From the NCBI GenBank assembly GCA_036924085.1, contig JAVGWX010000007.1:33469953-33533952 (forward strand): a DNA stretch of 64,000 nucleotides, in the 5' to 3' direction. A program made the position numbers and the translations under genes. Positions 35,760-45,975 of this stretch are shown here, in pieces (within the stretch, counting starts at the first letter, position 1; each line of letters begins with the position of its first letter). The stretch comes from Ariolimax columbianus. Its lineage: Eukaryota; Mollusca; Gastropoda; Stylommatophora; Arionidae. Under the pieces are notes generated by a model, which had not been told where the DNA came from, did not search any database, and was given only the letters and a program-made list of their open reading frames with translations.

Positions 35760-35884
35760 GCTACTACTACTACTGCTACTACTACTACTACTACTGCTAC
35801 TACTACTACTACTACAACTGATGCTTCTGCTGTTGCTACTACTATTGCTACTACTGCTGCTGCTGCTGCTTTTACTACTACTAT

Positions 35885-35928
<44 letters not shown>

Positions 35929-36012
35929 TTTCTGCTTCTCCTCAACATCTACTACTACTGCTGTTACTTTTACTATAACAACAACAACAACTACTACTAC
36001 CACTACTATTAC
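35030..36012 (+). repeat. (TAC)n array forming the LINE 3' tail region
   Basis: About 980 bp of TAC triplets with regularly spaced GTT and TTC variants. A block of roughly 90-105 bp recurs several times between 35050 and 35480. The long Leu, Tyr, Ser and Val frames here are repeat artefacts. It starts right after the LINE C-terminal codons, so it is probably the microsatellite tail, later expanded. Confidence 0.9.
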
Positions 36013-36103
36013 TAACTACTTATTCTTCAGATACAAATATAATAAAATCAATGAGACATGTTATTCGTGGCTACACGAAAAATATGTTTCCGTGCTCATT
36101 ACT

Positions 36104-36109
36104 TTTATT
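36104..36109 (-). promoter_or_regulatory. poly(A) signal of NPC2
   Basis: AATAAA on the minus strand about 100 bp after the NPC2 stop codon. It is the first canonical hexamer downstream, and the (TAC)n array begins only about 90 bp further on. Confidence 0.7.
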
Positions 36110-36210
36110 TTCTCAAAGCAATATTTAAATTAAATCTTTAGACCGACAGCTACTTTCCAAACATAAATGCAGTTTATCAAGTGACTTTAATGTACATGTA
36201 TTTTGCACAA

Positions 36211-36312
36211 TCAGCCGACGATATCCACCTTGTCGTCGATAGACATTGGGAAAGTGAAGCAGACGTCATTAGCAGTGGCTCCGTCCAGTTTCCACATCAC
36301 AACTAGTGTAAT
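36211..36312 (-). CDS. NPC2: NPC2 exon 4 (C-terminus and stop)
   Basis: Terminal exon of an NPC2-type cholesterol-transfer protein. The acceptor (ATTTAAG) precedes a phase-0 reading ITLVVMWKLDGATANDVC then FTFPMSIDDKVDIVG and TGA at 36213-36211. This is the last beta-strand pair of the ML domain (family pattern LVVxWxLxDxxxxxxxCFxFPVxI), with the final cysteine that pairs with the N-terminal one. A poly(A) signal follows about 100 bp downstream. Confidence 0.92.
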   Translation of the reverse strand: MTLVVMWKLDGATANDVCFTFPMSIDDKVDIVG

Positions 36313-36599
36313 CTTAAATGATACAATATATTTTATTTTGATGATGTTTGTTGAAGTGAAAATGTATATCTTTTATAATTTATATCACGATCATGATTGG
36401 AATATCTTGAATGGTATACACACTTTCAAAAAAAGACAACATATTTACTGAATAAGGCAGCTCCGTCTTGCATTTCTCGTAATTTAGGAGGAAATGGGGT
36501 ACAGGATCTCTTAGTATTAGTCCCTTACCAGTCATGTCTGACTATAGGTTAATGCGGCCGTGTAGTAGCAACTCTGTACAGAGTTTTTGGTTTTGGTTT

Positions 36600-37075
36600 C
36601 GTCGTTGTCTTTTCGTTTCCCTGTGTTGCATGAGCTTATTTTTGCCCAGCCTGAGGTGGCTCTTCAGGTTGCATCTTCATTTGGATCGGTCTATGTCTTC
36701 CCAAAATGTCAGATCCATATCCAGAGCCTTCTTGTCCCGTTTACGTGCATCTTTTACCGAACGAAAGATGCCTATAGAGAATATCTTTGGGGACGCCACC
36801 ATCTTCCATGCGACGAACATGACCAGGCCATCGCAGTCTTCATTGGCGAAGGAGAGTGTCCTTAGAAGACCGGTGCGAGAATGCCTCTCCGCATTTGTCT
36901 CTCCGTGAGACGCCAAGGATGGATCTCAGACGCCGTAGGTGAACGGTGTTGAGCCTATGCTCCTGTTTGGCATAGGTTGTCCACGTTTTGCTGCCATATA
37001 GAAGCGTACTGACGATACAGATATTGTAGATCATGGCCTTGGTCTTGGCTGTAAGTTTGGGGTTTGTTCCCACAC
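36600..37075 (-). pseudogene. RTE-like LINE C-terminus in NPC2 intron 3
   Basis: Reverse frames give AMIYNICIVSTLLYGSKTW, LRRLRSILGVSRRDK, then CDGLVMFVAWKMVASPKI and KRDKKALDMDLTFWEDIDR. This is the usual post-RT block LLYGSETWT...LGHVxRM...CKRDxKALDI. Frames are broken. Confidence 0.75.
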
Positions 37076-37300
37076 ACGTGTTGTGAGCTGTTGTTTAGTT
37101 CAGTACAGTGTGTTCCATTTGTCAGGCCTTGAAGGAACACGTTCTTTCCTAACACAGTCAACCGCGGGACACTTAAAAAGATGGTGTTCAACAGTTTCAT
37201 AGGGATGTGTACACAGCCAGCATTCTGGATTATGTTCTGGTTGGATTCTGTTTAAGCAATATCCGACAAGATATTCCACACCTAATAACAATTCTTTTCA
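37075..37300 (-). pseudogene. LINE C-terminal fragment in NPC2 intron 3
   Basis: The reverse strand reads NRIQPEHNPECWLCTHPYE, HHLFKCPAVDC, PSRPDKWNTLY. Same family as 11.8-12.3 kb. It joins another LINE at about 37075. Confidence 0.65.
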
Positions 37301-37309
37301 TCATTCTCT

Positions 37310-37880
37310 TTTGCTTGATTTCTTTCAATCTTTCTCTTCTCTCATAGACTCACTCTCTCTGTCGCTCTCTTCTCCCTTAGACTCATTATCTCAACCGCTC
37401 TCTTCCTCTCTCTTTATCTGTAACATTGTTCCTGTACAATAATATAATAATTTATGCATTTCTACCTCACACACTCTCTCTTTCTCTCTCTCTCTCACGC
37501 TCTCTCTCTCTCTCACACACACACTCTTCTATTCTACGGTTTTACTAACATAAGAAAATTCTCAGTTCTATTTAAGTTACCCTCTCTGTTCCACTCCCAC
37601 ATCCCCCATATCTCACTATCTTATCTCCAATGACTTGCGACATTTATAAGAGACAAAGTGAATCCTGTCGACAGAAAACTATCGCTGTCCGTCAAGCTTA
37701 CAATACCTTTAGCCAGGAATACTTAAAAGCGAACAACAAAGGCAAATCAGTTTCACATTTTGTTATTACATTGCATATGTATTTGATATTGCTCTATTTT
37801 GGATGTAGGGAAGTTTTGTAACATATCAAAATGAATAATAATTTCTTCCTAATCTTCCTTGAATGAAGAGTTTCGATGTC
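37310..37880. other. intronic, CT-rich low complexity
   Basis: NPC2 intron 3. CT-rich stretch 37320-37530, then unique sequence with no motif. Confidence 0.5.
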
Positions 37881-37886
37881 TGCCTT

Positions 37887-38350
37887 CTTCTTCTGCTTCT
37901 TCGCTTATTCTCAATCTCCTGCTACAAAGAACCGAAAGGGCTTTTGAAGTAGCAGAATGTAGTCCAGAGAACAAAATGCGTTGTGTCGTATTTTACGCTT
38001 GACTGCGATATTTCAACCGTTTGGTCCGACACATCCGTCTTCAGCAGGAATTTTTAAGTATTGGGTTAGCCTTCCCACTTCGATCCCTTCTCCTTAGCCA
38101 GTCTGCTCAGTTGCAGCCTGTTATTCAGAACCACAGCGTGGAGGTGTAGAAGGGTCTTTGCAGCTCTGGCATAGTTGACCCTGACGCTAGCAGTCAGCTA
38201 TGGGTCGCTGACCCTGACGCTAGCAGTCAGCTATGGGTCGCTGACCCTGACGCTAGCAGTCAGCTATGGGTCGCTGACCCTGACGCTAGCAGTCAGCTAT
38301 GGGTCGCTGACAGCTGCAGCTCATGCGTTGCTCAGCATCTTGATCTCTCA
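37887..38350 (-). mobile_element. SINE-A copy 5 with four 33-bp repeats
   Basis: Full length, in NPC2 intron 3, probable TSD GTCTGCCT (37879-37886, 38351-38358). The internal segment CTGACGCTAGCAGTCAGCTA plus TGGGTCGCTGACC is present about four times (38172-38312). Confidence 0.82.
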
Positions 38351-38454
38351 GTCTGCCTGCTGACAAGAAGGTCTGTAAGCCTCGAATACTCCAGAAATGG
38401 GAATAAAGTCGATCCACAGTTTCTTATTCGAGTATATATTTAAAAATCTTCTTC

Positions 38455-38745
38455 TGCTTCTTCTTTGGGTTTTTTCCCGAAAGGGTGTTGTGTCCTAGTT
38501 TACAGCGAGGCTGCGATATAAGCGTATTTCGGCCCGACACATCCGGTTTCAGCACGTAATTTTTGGAACCTGGTTTACTTCCCTCTTCAATCCTTATTTT
38601 CTCAGTCTGTCGTTACTGGTGCAGTCTTTTTCCAGGGTAGCCAGTTGGAGGCGGAATATTCGTCGCCGACACCGACACAAACAGCCAAATATGAGCCACT
38701 GACTGCCGTCAGCTCATTCACCTCTGCATCCTCGGCCCAAGTAAT
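38455..38745 (-). repeat. diverged SINE-A relative (A') in NPC2 intron 3
   Basis: The body CGACACATCCGGTTTCAGCA to GTCAGCTCATTCACCTCTGC lies just beyond SINE-A copy 5. Confidence 0.6.
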
Positions 38746-38785
38746 TTCCGGTAACTTGTGTGAATGAGGTGATGATGACGTTCGT

Positions 38786-39112
38786 CTATCCTATGTGATG
38801 AAGACCACTCTCTTTGTTCAGCCGCGTGGACAGTCCTTTCTCTTGCTGTCCGCTAAAATGGGTGACCTGCGCGGTGATTTGGAATAGAGTGAGAAAGAAA
38901 CTGTGCCTTTTGTCAACCTCACTATATAGTCCAGTACAACCTTTGGCCAGTCTCAAGATTTTATCGAAACGACTGGAGATAGTACATGATTCAGATGTTT
39001 CCTGGGGGTTTACTTCCGAAGCCTTTCCCGTAAACAGGTATCCCGCAAGGCGGCGTAGGGGGGATAATGGTTGTGTGTCGTGCCTAACGTCAAGAGGTAG
39101 TGGGGACACCAC
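38786..39112 (-). other. unrecognised 108-codon open frame in NPC2 intron 3
   Basis: Open frame starting MVSPLPLDVRHDTQPLSPLR with normal-looking composition (ISSRFDKILRLAKGCTGLYS, then EVDKRHSFFLTLFQ). No family recognised and no splice signals that would join it to NPC2. It could be a transposon 5' region. Confidence 0.25.
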
Positions 39113-39563
39113 TCTGCGAATGATGTGTTGCGTATCTTTCTCAGGCCGTGTTCTAGTCCATTTTAGTTGTTTCTAAATTTCAGTCACACCAAAACCGAAT
39201 GACGCTAGGGTTAAGAGCACCAATATCGTCAAGTTCAGACGTGTGAACTTGACCGTGAAATACGACACAAGTTTAAGCGTAGTGCTAGTTCATATAGCCG
39301 ATGTCTAGGCCAAGATAATCGGAGGGAAGAAAACATAAAAAACGAACGAATTAACCAGTCTAAATGGAAACAACGACAAGTTTCTGTGAACACAAGTGTA
39401 AGTCGTCGACTAGTGTGAATTCCAGGCAAATCCGTGGACTGGCGATATCCATAATGAACTAAAACACCAGAGAAATGTTCCACCTCATCCGGTATGGCGC
39501 CATCGTTGCTCTTTCCAATGTGGTAGGGGACGCCGGTAATGGAATACAAATGGTGAAAGGAAA

Positions 39564-40262
39564 TCTTCGTTCTTTCTCAAATAAAGGTCCCGATTTCGTT
39601 TAACAAGAACCCCGTTGTTTGTAACACTGTTGTATCTCCATCCAGCTTGTGTCTCATACCTGTCTCGCGAGGGCAATATCGCTCACTGTCTTCCTGCGTG
39701 AGCATGTAGCTCTGTAGGATGTGTTAACAAGTCATGGTTTGCTCCCGAGATGGACATCTGCCATCTGTCCCAATCCTCATATTGTTGTAAAGATGACCCT
39801 TTAGTCTATTTTGCCTAGTTCTCAGTCTGAATATGATGACTTTTACTCATTTTAATAAAACGCAGTAGCAGTCTTCTTTTTGGAAGTGGGTGGTATTGAT
39901 CAGGCAGCTGAAACTGGCGTCAATAATGTCTTTGCCTCATTATATGTGATGCTCGGGTCTGTTTGTACGGATGCTCCTCCCCGCTTTGCTACTTTGTCTG
40001 CAGCTTATTTGCCTTCGATTTCGCAATAGAAGGGAATCCACCGAATGGTCAACCTTGAGTGTTATGATGAGATCTGTATTGCGGAGTATATACATTGCTC
40101 GAGATACTCATCTTTGCATTAATTTAGCGCTGCTAATACTGACAATGAATCAGTCAATAATACTACATTTTCTTGGGGAATATCTTCATTTCTGGTCACA
40201 AGCCTGGCAGTGGTCTTCAATGCCTCTGATTATGGACGACAGTTACTGAAGTATAAGAGAAT
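39564..40262 (-). pseudogene. I/Jockey-like LINE 3' part (RNase H) in NPC2 intron 3
   Basis: Parallel to the copy at 41.3-42.1 kb: decayed RNase H followed by the C-terminal zinc-knuckle-like block (IFRLRTRQNRLKGHLYNNMRI, broken). It ends with GAACGAAGA at 39564. It abuts NPC2 exon 3, 33 nt from the donor site. Confidence 0.7.
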
Positions 40263-40295
40263 TGAAACGAAATTATTCTTATTTTATATATTTAC

Positions 40296-40471
40296 CTCAG
40301 GATAAGTATCAATAACACTGAAAGATGAGTTATACGTGTAGGACTGGCCTTTGTGGATAGGGCAGGCGATACCACTGTTACTGCAGCCATCAGAGTTCGG
40401 CAATGGAAAGTTGACAGGCAATCCGAGAACTATACCATACACGGTTGACTGGAGCGTGGGTGAGTCTTCAG
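40296..40471 (-). CDS. NPC2: NPC2 exon 3 (ML domain core)
   Basis: A 176-bp exon, acceptor TTTAAACAG and donor GTAAAT, phase 1 in and 0 out. It encodes VYGIVLGLPVNFPLPNSDGC, SNSGIACPIHKGQSYTY and SFSVIDTYPE. The GxxVPFPxPxxDGCxxxxxxCPIxKGxxYxY pattern is the signature of NPC2/ML proteins and forms the sterol pocket and central disulphide. The exon sits in a transposon-free island of only about 275 bp (40263-40540): a LINE fragment ends 33 nt from the donor and a mariner foldback starts about 70 nt from the acceptor. Confidence 0.95.
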
Positions 40472-40540
40472 CTGTTTAAAAAAAAGTTGAAACCATGTTA
40501 AAGTGTGCAAATAATACAACACCTTAACTAGCTTTTATTG

Positions 40541-41140
40541 TACGAGGCGTGTTAAAATGAAACCGTATCTAAATGTACCAAGTACACATACGTACGATGC
40601 GCATGATGGCGTCACGTCTCATATAAACAACACATACCAACCGTTAAGTTTTCTAAATTTCATTAACCTCCGACTCATAGTTTTCTCAGCAGACCGTGAA
40701 AACATGGCGTGTGTGATATTGAATCCGTCCAGAGATGATCAGCGAGTGGTGATTCGGAGTCCTACAGCTGAAGGATGTCGACCAGTTGACATGCATCGCA
40801 GAATGCAGGCCGTGTTGGTTGACAAAACTGTGTCGCAGACAACAGTGAAGAACTGGACAACAATGTTTAAAGAAGGACGCGAGTTAACGAAAGATCTTCT
40901 GAGACCATGTCAGCCGTATATTGTTACGTTAGAAGAGACCATCGCCAAAACTGAAGCATCAATTCGAGTGGACCGTCCTCGGAGCTTACGTTCGCCACAC
41001 ATTTGTCACCATACATCTGCGACGAATGTCAACTGGTCGACATCCTTTAGCTGTTAAAAACCGAATCACCGCTCGCTGATTAACAATGGACGGATTCCGT
41101 TTCACATCCGCCATGTTTTCAACAGTCTGGTGATGAAAGT
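40541..41140. mobile_element. mariner foldback element 3, NPC2 intron 2
   Basis: The plus arm runs from TA 40541 (CGAGGCGTGTTAAAATGAAA) through transposase codons (MACVILNPSRDDQRVVIR, TTVKNWTTMFKEGRELTKDL, IVTLEETIAKTEASIRVDRP). From about 41000 the inverted arm returns (minus strand MADVKRNPSIVNQRAVIRFL then TAKGCRPVDI) but stops short of its terminal repeat near 41140. Confidence 0.78.
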
Positions 41141-41279
41141 ATGAAAATTTAAAAGTTGAAAGAACACATACAATGTTCATACGCTAAACATAAGTACAGC
41201 CTATCCTGATACCTTTGTATGACCCGCGATAGGTCAGAATACAGAAGAATATATTAGAAGAGTATACTCACCAGAAATA

Positions 41280-42140
41280 TGGATGCACGTATATACAAAT
41301 TACTCATCTAATGAAGCCACATCTAATGGAGGTGGAGGGGTCTATTACAGACTAAGGAATGGAGACGAAAAAACTCGAGTATTAACAATGGGAACATACT
41401 CCAATAACTTCCGTGCAGAAGCAGAGACACTGAATGTCGCAGCTGAACTTGTAATCCAAGATAAAGATATCCACCAAGAAAACATAGTATTCCTGACTGA
41501 TGCCGCGTCAGTATTAACAGCGCTAAAACAACAAAAAGATGAAGATCTCGAGCAATGTATGTTCTCCCTGACACAGCTCTCATCAGAATACCCAAGGTTG
41601 GTCATACAGTGGATCTCTCCCCCCCCCCCCCCCCACCTTCCCCACCCCACCCCCCACCTAACTACAATATTGAAGGCAATGAAGCTGCATACAAACTAGC
41701 AAAGTGTGGAGGAGCATCCCCACAAACAGACATGAACATCACATATAATGAGGCCACGACCATAATTACAGACATATTTCAGGGGGAAATGGATTGATCA
41801 ACACCGCGACTTCCGAAAAGAAGACAGCTATTTTATCTAAACTAGAGAAAAGCAAGTCATCATATTCAGACTGAGAACTGGGCATAACAGACTCAAGGGC
41901 CATCTTTACAACAAAATGAGGATTGGGACAGATGACAAGTGTCCATATGGGGAGCATATCATGGCCGTGGAACACATCCTGCAAAACTGCATGCTCACTC
42001 GGGAAAAGAGAGAACAATATTGGTCTCGCGAGACAGATATGAGACAAAAGCTGTATGGAGATAAAACAGACTTACAAAAGACGGTGTCCTTTATAAGAGA
42101 GACCGGGACCTTGATCTGAGGATGAACGAAGAAGAAGAAG
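41280..42140 (+). pseudogene. I/Jockey-like LINE RNase H and C-terminus
   Basis: The RNase H domain opens VYTNYSS where active enzymes have YTDGS, keeps AEAETLNVAAEL and FLTDAASVLTAL, and reads NEAAYKLAK where NEEADxLAK is expected. Two of the four acidic residues are therefore lost. The WVPSHCGI region is replaced by a C-rich tract near 41619-41660. After a frameshift near 41795 the C-terminal block FRLRTGHNRL, CPYGEHIMAVEHILQNC and LYGDK follows to a stop. The tail GAACGAAGAAGAAG is at 42126-42139. Confidence 0.82.
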
Positions 42141-42329
42141 TTGCTAGTGGACAAATATGAAATCCTTATCTGGTGTTTTGAATGTGGCTTGTGGGAATTT
42201 GTTGTTATTTTAAAGTTATAGGCTTAACGGCGGTTGCTCGGGCAAAATTCAAGTTGAGAATCTACTCAAATTATTTTAGGGATTCACGCCCCACTGAGAA
42301 AATGTCGCAAAAAGGGGACTGAGTCTTGG

Positions 42330-42590
42330 TTATGTGGTTAGCGGAGCGGCTTAGATGGCGCCTGACAGGCTGCGGGTCTACATTGCTCTAATTTACGCAT
42401 CCACCACCACCCCCACCAGTCCCGAAAATAGACGATCGTACATTCCAGGAGCTACTAACCTAATGCAGATACTGGGATTGATCTGGCAAGTCACCAGCGG
42501 ATTTTCGAAAACCAAAAAATATGAAACAAAGGAGGTCACACCTCCCCATCACGTCTAGCGACACAATTGGACTGACAATAGAAGGTAGCC
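42330..42590 (+). mobile_element. tRNA-like SINE-G in NPC2 intron 2
   Basis: Same order as at 10.4 kb: GGTTAGCGGAGCGGCTTAG, GATGGCGCCTGACAGGCTGC, GGAGGTCACACCTCCCCATC. Confidence 0.75.
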
Positions 42591-42710
42591 ATATAAGAAT
42601 CTTCTCAATCAAAACAAGTTGTAATGTGATTGACACCTACAAACGTCCTCAATTAATGACAGGTCACTACTTGTTTAGAATAATTCGCAGCATTTATTGC
42701 GACGTATACC

Positions 42711-42872
42711 TTCTTCTTCTGCGTTCATTCTCAATCTCCCGCTACCAAGCCCTGAACAGGACTGTGCAGATAGCAGGATGTAGTTCGGAGAACGGGTTAG
42801 CGTTGTGTCGCTAGTTTACAGTTTGACTGCGATATTTGCACCTTTCGGTCCGACACATCCGTCTTCGGCATA
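42711..42872 (-). mobile_element. SINE-A copy 6, 5'-truncated, 11-bp TSD
   Basis: Only the 3' 160 bp, tail GAAGAAG side at 42711. Perfect TSD CGACGTATACC (42700-42710, 42873-42883). In NPC2 intron 2. Confidence 0.88.
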
Positions 42873-43020
42873 CGACGTATACCAATTCACATGCAGTAAA
42901 ATGATGTGAAGTGCTCAGATGCACAGATTCACGAGAGTTCAGTATATAGGGACACGATTGACAATGCAAATAAGAGAAATGTTTAATAATGTTCAACTAT
43001 TACTAAGAATAAAGTGTTAC

Positions 43021-43125
43021 CTGCAGTAAAGGATATTTTGACGTTCACCGTCTCGCGATGCTTGAAGTTACAGGGTTGGGATGCACACGGACTCAATTGT
43101 ACGGCCGTTGCGCTGCCAGTAACAC
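43021..43125 (-). CDS. NPC2: NPC2 exon 2
   Basis: A 105-bp exon, phase 1 in and 1 out, acceptor TATCTCACAG and donor GTAACA. It reads GVTGSATAVQLSPCASQPC then NFKHRETVNVKISFTA. The C-x4-C pair matches the second NPC2 disulphide (PCxxxPC), followed by the strand with KG/RE-x-V-x-V-x-I-x-F. The acceptor lies 12 nt from the terminus of a mariner-like inverted element (TIR starting at 43138), so the branch point and most of the pyrimidine tract must come from transposon DNA. Confidence 0.93.
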
Positions 43126-43137
43126 CTGTGAGATATA

Positions 43138-44200
43138 CGAGGCGTGTTCAAATGAAACCGGACCAAACTGCAACAAGTGAACACACGTACGATGCACATG
43201 ATGACAACACTTGTGGTGTAAACAGCCCATACCAACCGTTTAGTTTGCAAAATGTCAATTTCCTCCAAATCGTTTCCTCAGTAGAACGTTGAAAGCATGA
43301 CGTATGTGACATGGAATCCGCCCAGAGTTGATTAGCGAGCGGTGATTTGTTTTTTAACAGCGGAAGAATGTCGACCATTTCACATTCATCGTAGAATGTA
43401 GGCAGTGTATAGTGACAAAAGTGGCGAAGACAACAGCGAAGAACTGGACAACAATGTCAAGTAAAGAAGGATGTGCTTTCTTGGAGCCACAGTTGTATGT
43501 GCAGACTGAGAGATGTGGTATCCGTGTTCGTTCTCTTGTCTGGTTTTCTTGGTGACCTGGGGCCTCGCGAGGTCTTTGTATGCTGTCTTATCTATTACGT
43601 TATTTGGTGGGTTGTCGTGGGTTGAGGTCGTTTTCGTTGGAGCTGTCTGTTGCCGATTGAATTCTGTTTTGCCTATTTGGCTGGGCTTCGACAGTGTTGG
43701 GTGACGTTCGAGGTTGGCATATCGGTTCGTTATTTGTGTTCGCTCTGTTCTTCTTTCTTTTCCCCGCTCTCTTTCCTCGGGGCCGCTTTCTTCGGATGTT
43801 CGGGGCTAGAGATTCTAAGGGACGTGAGTTAGCGCAACAATATGCGCCTGATCTGGTCTCGGAAGATCTTTCGTTAACTCAGGTCCTTCTTTAACGATCG
43901 TTGCACAGTGTTTCACTGTTGTCTTCGACACAATGTTGTCACCATACACTGCCTGCATTCTGCGATAAATGACAACTGTTCGACATCCTTCAGCTCTTAA
44001 GAACCAAATCACCGCTCGCTGATCATCTCTGTACGGATTCCGTATCATACCCGCCATGTTTTCAACGGTCTGCTGAGGCAACTATGAGTCAGAGGATAAT
44101 GCCATTCTCCAAACTTGACGGTTGGTAAGTGCTGTTTACACCAGAATTGATGTCATTATGCGCATCGTACGTATTGTTCACTTGTTGCAGTTAAATATAT
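43138..44200. mobile_element. mariner foldback element 4, NPC2 intron 1
   Basis: The plus arm 43138-43475 starts with CGAGGCGTGTTCAAATGAAA after TATA. A unique spacer occupies 43476-43820. The minus arm 43824-44200 encodes MAGMIRNPYRDDQRAVIWFL, TTVKHCATIVKEGPELTKDL and PRPDQAHIVA. The right outer terminal repeat is missing. The left end lies 12 nt from the NPC2 exon 2 acceptor. Confidence 0.78.
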
Positions 44201-44281
44201 ATAATCAAATATAAAATCAATATTGATATCAAGAATCAAGTTTATTCACCTTCTTTTCCCTCTTCTTGTTTTACTTTTTCA

Positions 44282-44313
<32 letters not shown>

Positions 44314-44319
44314 TTAGAT

Positions 44320-44500
44320 TTGGGGACCAGTTACAAAGTACCCGGTTCAAATCATGTCTTGCTCAATTTGACAGATCGGGTATATGGTGGATTTTGTTCA
44401 TGGCACAACCATTTCTTCCCGTCGACGCATCTGTAAATGGGTACTTGGCAAAATCTGGGAGAACATTTGGGGGCTGCTGCGGGAACCACAGATTTCGTGC
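44320..44500 (+). mobile_element. SINE-D relative in NPC2 intron 1
   Basis: Box B CCGGTTCAAATC and central domain CCGTCGACGCATCTGTAAAT then GGGTACTTGG. A TTC run at 44280-44317 lies upstream. Confidence 0.55.
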
Positions 44501-44744
44501 TTGTCGTCGGCACATTTCAACAATGAGATGGACTGAGTACATACGGATGTGTTCAAATACATTTAAGTTAGTTCTATTAACTTTATCTTTCGTCTTTTTC
44601 TTCTTATTCTTCTACTTCCTTTTTTTTCTTCTTCTTCTTCTTATTATTATTGTTATTATTATTTTTATTTATGTCTTATTATATGTATTCCTTTCCCCGT
44701 GGTCCTCTAGAAAAATTAGTTACTCACTCTATCATTACGCTCTT

Positions 44745-44975
44745 GTTTTGTTGTTGTTGTTGTTAAATTTACAATGTTGTGCCCGCTAACAAAGACGTTA
44801 AGTGGCCGTTTGTTGTAGCTATCCTGACATTCCGAGCGTACTGATGAAGATGGATCGAAGTCCTCCAGACGGTTGTGTTTTGCTTGACTTCACCAGCGTG
44901 TCCCTCACTACTACGGGGATCACTTTGATCCCTCACATTGTTAGCCAGGCTGCCATAGATGGCGCCTAAATGGCT
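44745..44975 (-). repeat. dispersed repeat B in NPC2 intron 1
   Basis: (TTG)n tail at 44748-44765 in minus orientation, then GACGTTAAGTGGCC and CACTACTACGGGGATCAC blocks. Confidence 0.72.
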
Positions 44976-44999
44976 GCATATCCACTTAGCTCTCGTATT

Positions 45000-45102
45000 T
45001 GAGTCTATTACGATGGACGCACAGCGGTTAAAGAAACTGGTTGTATATATAATCTGTAGAGTCTTCTAAACTAGTATAAAAACGTTAAGTTAAGTTAAGC
45101 AG
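45000..45102 (+). pseudogene. CR1-like LINE 3' terminus
   Basis: Only the last 100 bp: decayed GCATTT...GCAGAGTCTTCTAA 3' UTR and two TTAAG units. In NPC2 intron 1. Confidence 0.65.
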
Positions 45103-45184
45103 ATATCTTTTAACACACATCGACATATAGTAATTGCACGTTCTGGGAACAGTGTGCAAAAATGGTTAGCCCCGAATACCAGTA

Positions 45185-45975
45185 TATATTAGCTTGCGAT
45201 ATATTGGTTTTCAAACTTTCTTACAATGCTACAGAGTTGATATACTGGCTTAAAAACTAAACTATCTTTCAATGCTACAGAGCCGATATATTGGCTAGAA
45301 AACGTTTTTTTACAAGCTACAGAGCCGATATATTGGCTAGAAAACGTTTTTTTACAAGCTACAGAGCCGATATATTGGCTTGAAAACTAAACTTTCTTTC
45401 AATGCTACAGAGCTGATATCTTGGCTTGAAAACTAAAATTTCTTTCAATGCCACAGAGCTGATATATTGGCTAGAAAACGTTTTTTTTACAAGCTACAGA
45501 GTCGATATCTTGGCTTGAAAACTAAACTTTCTTTCAATGCTACAGAGCCGATATCTTGGCTTGAAAACTAAACTTTCTTTCAATGCTACAGAGCCGATAT
45601 CTTGGCTTGAAAACTATACTTTCTTTCAATGCTACAGAGCCGATATCTTGGCTTGAAAACTAAACTTTCTTTCAATGCTACAGAGCCGATATCTTGGCTA
45701 GAAAACTAAACTTTCTTTCAATGCTACAGAGCCGATATCTTGGCTTGAAAACTAAACTTTCTTTCAATGCTACAGAGCCGATATCTTGGCTTGAAAACTA
45801 AACTTTCTTTCAATGCTACAGAGCCGATATCTTGGCTTGAAAACTAAACTTTCTTTCAATGCTACAGAGCCGATATCTTGGCTTGAAAACTAAACTTTCT
45901 TTCAATGCTACAGAGCTGATATATTGGCTAGAAAACGTTTTTTACAAGCTACAGCGCCGATATCTTGGCTTGAAA
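45185..45975. repeat. 42/46-bp satellite in NPC2 intron 1
   Basis: About 17 units of two interspersed types: 46 bp (CTACAGAGCCGATATCTTGG, CTTGAAAACTAAACTTTCTT, TCAATG) and 42 bp (GCTAGAAAACGTTTTTTTAC variant). AGCC-GATATC-TTGGCT is a quasi-palindrome in each unit. Confidence 0.92.

Noticed and set aside
34995..36015. Long Ser/Val, Tyr and Leu frames, up to 317 codons
   Set aside because: Shadows of the TAC array after the LINE.
39235..39549. 104-codon minus-strand frame
   Set aside because: It starts next to the 3' end of a LINE relic and has no recognisable motif or splice link to NPC2.
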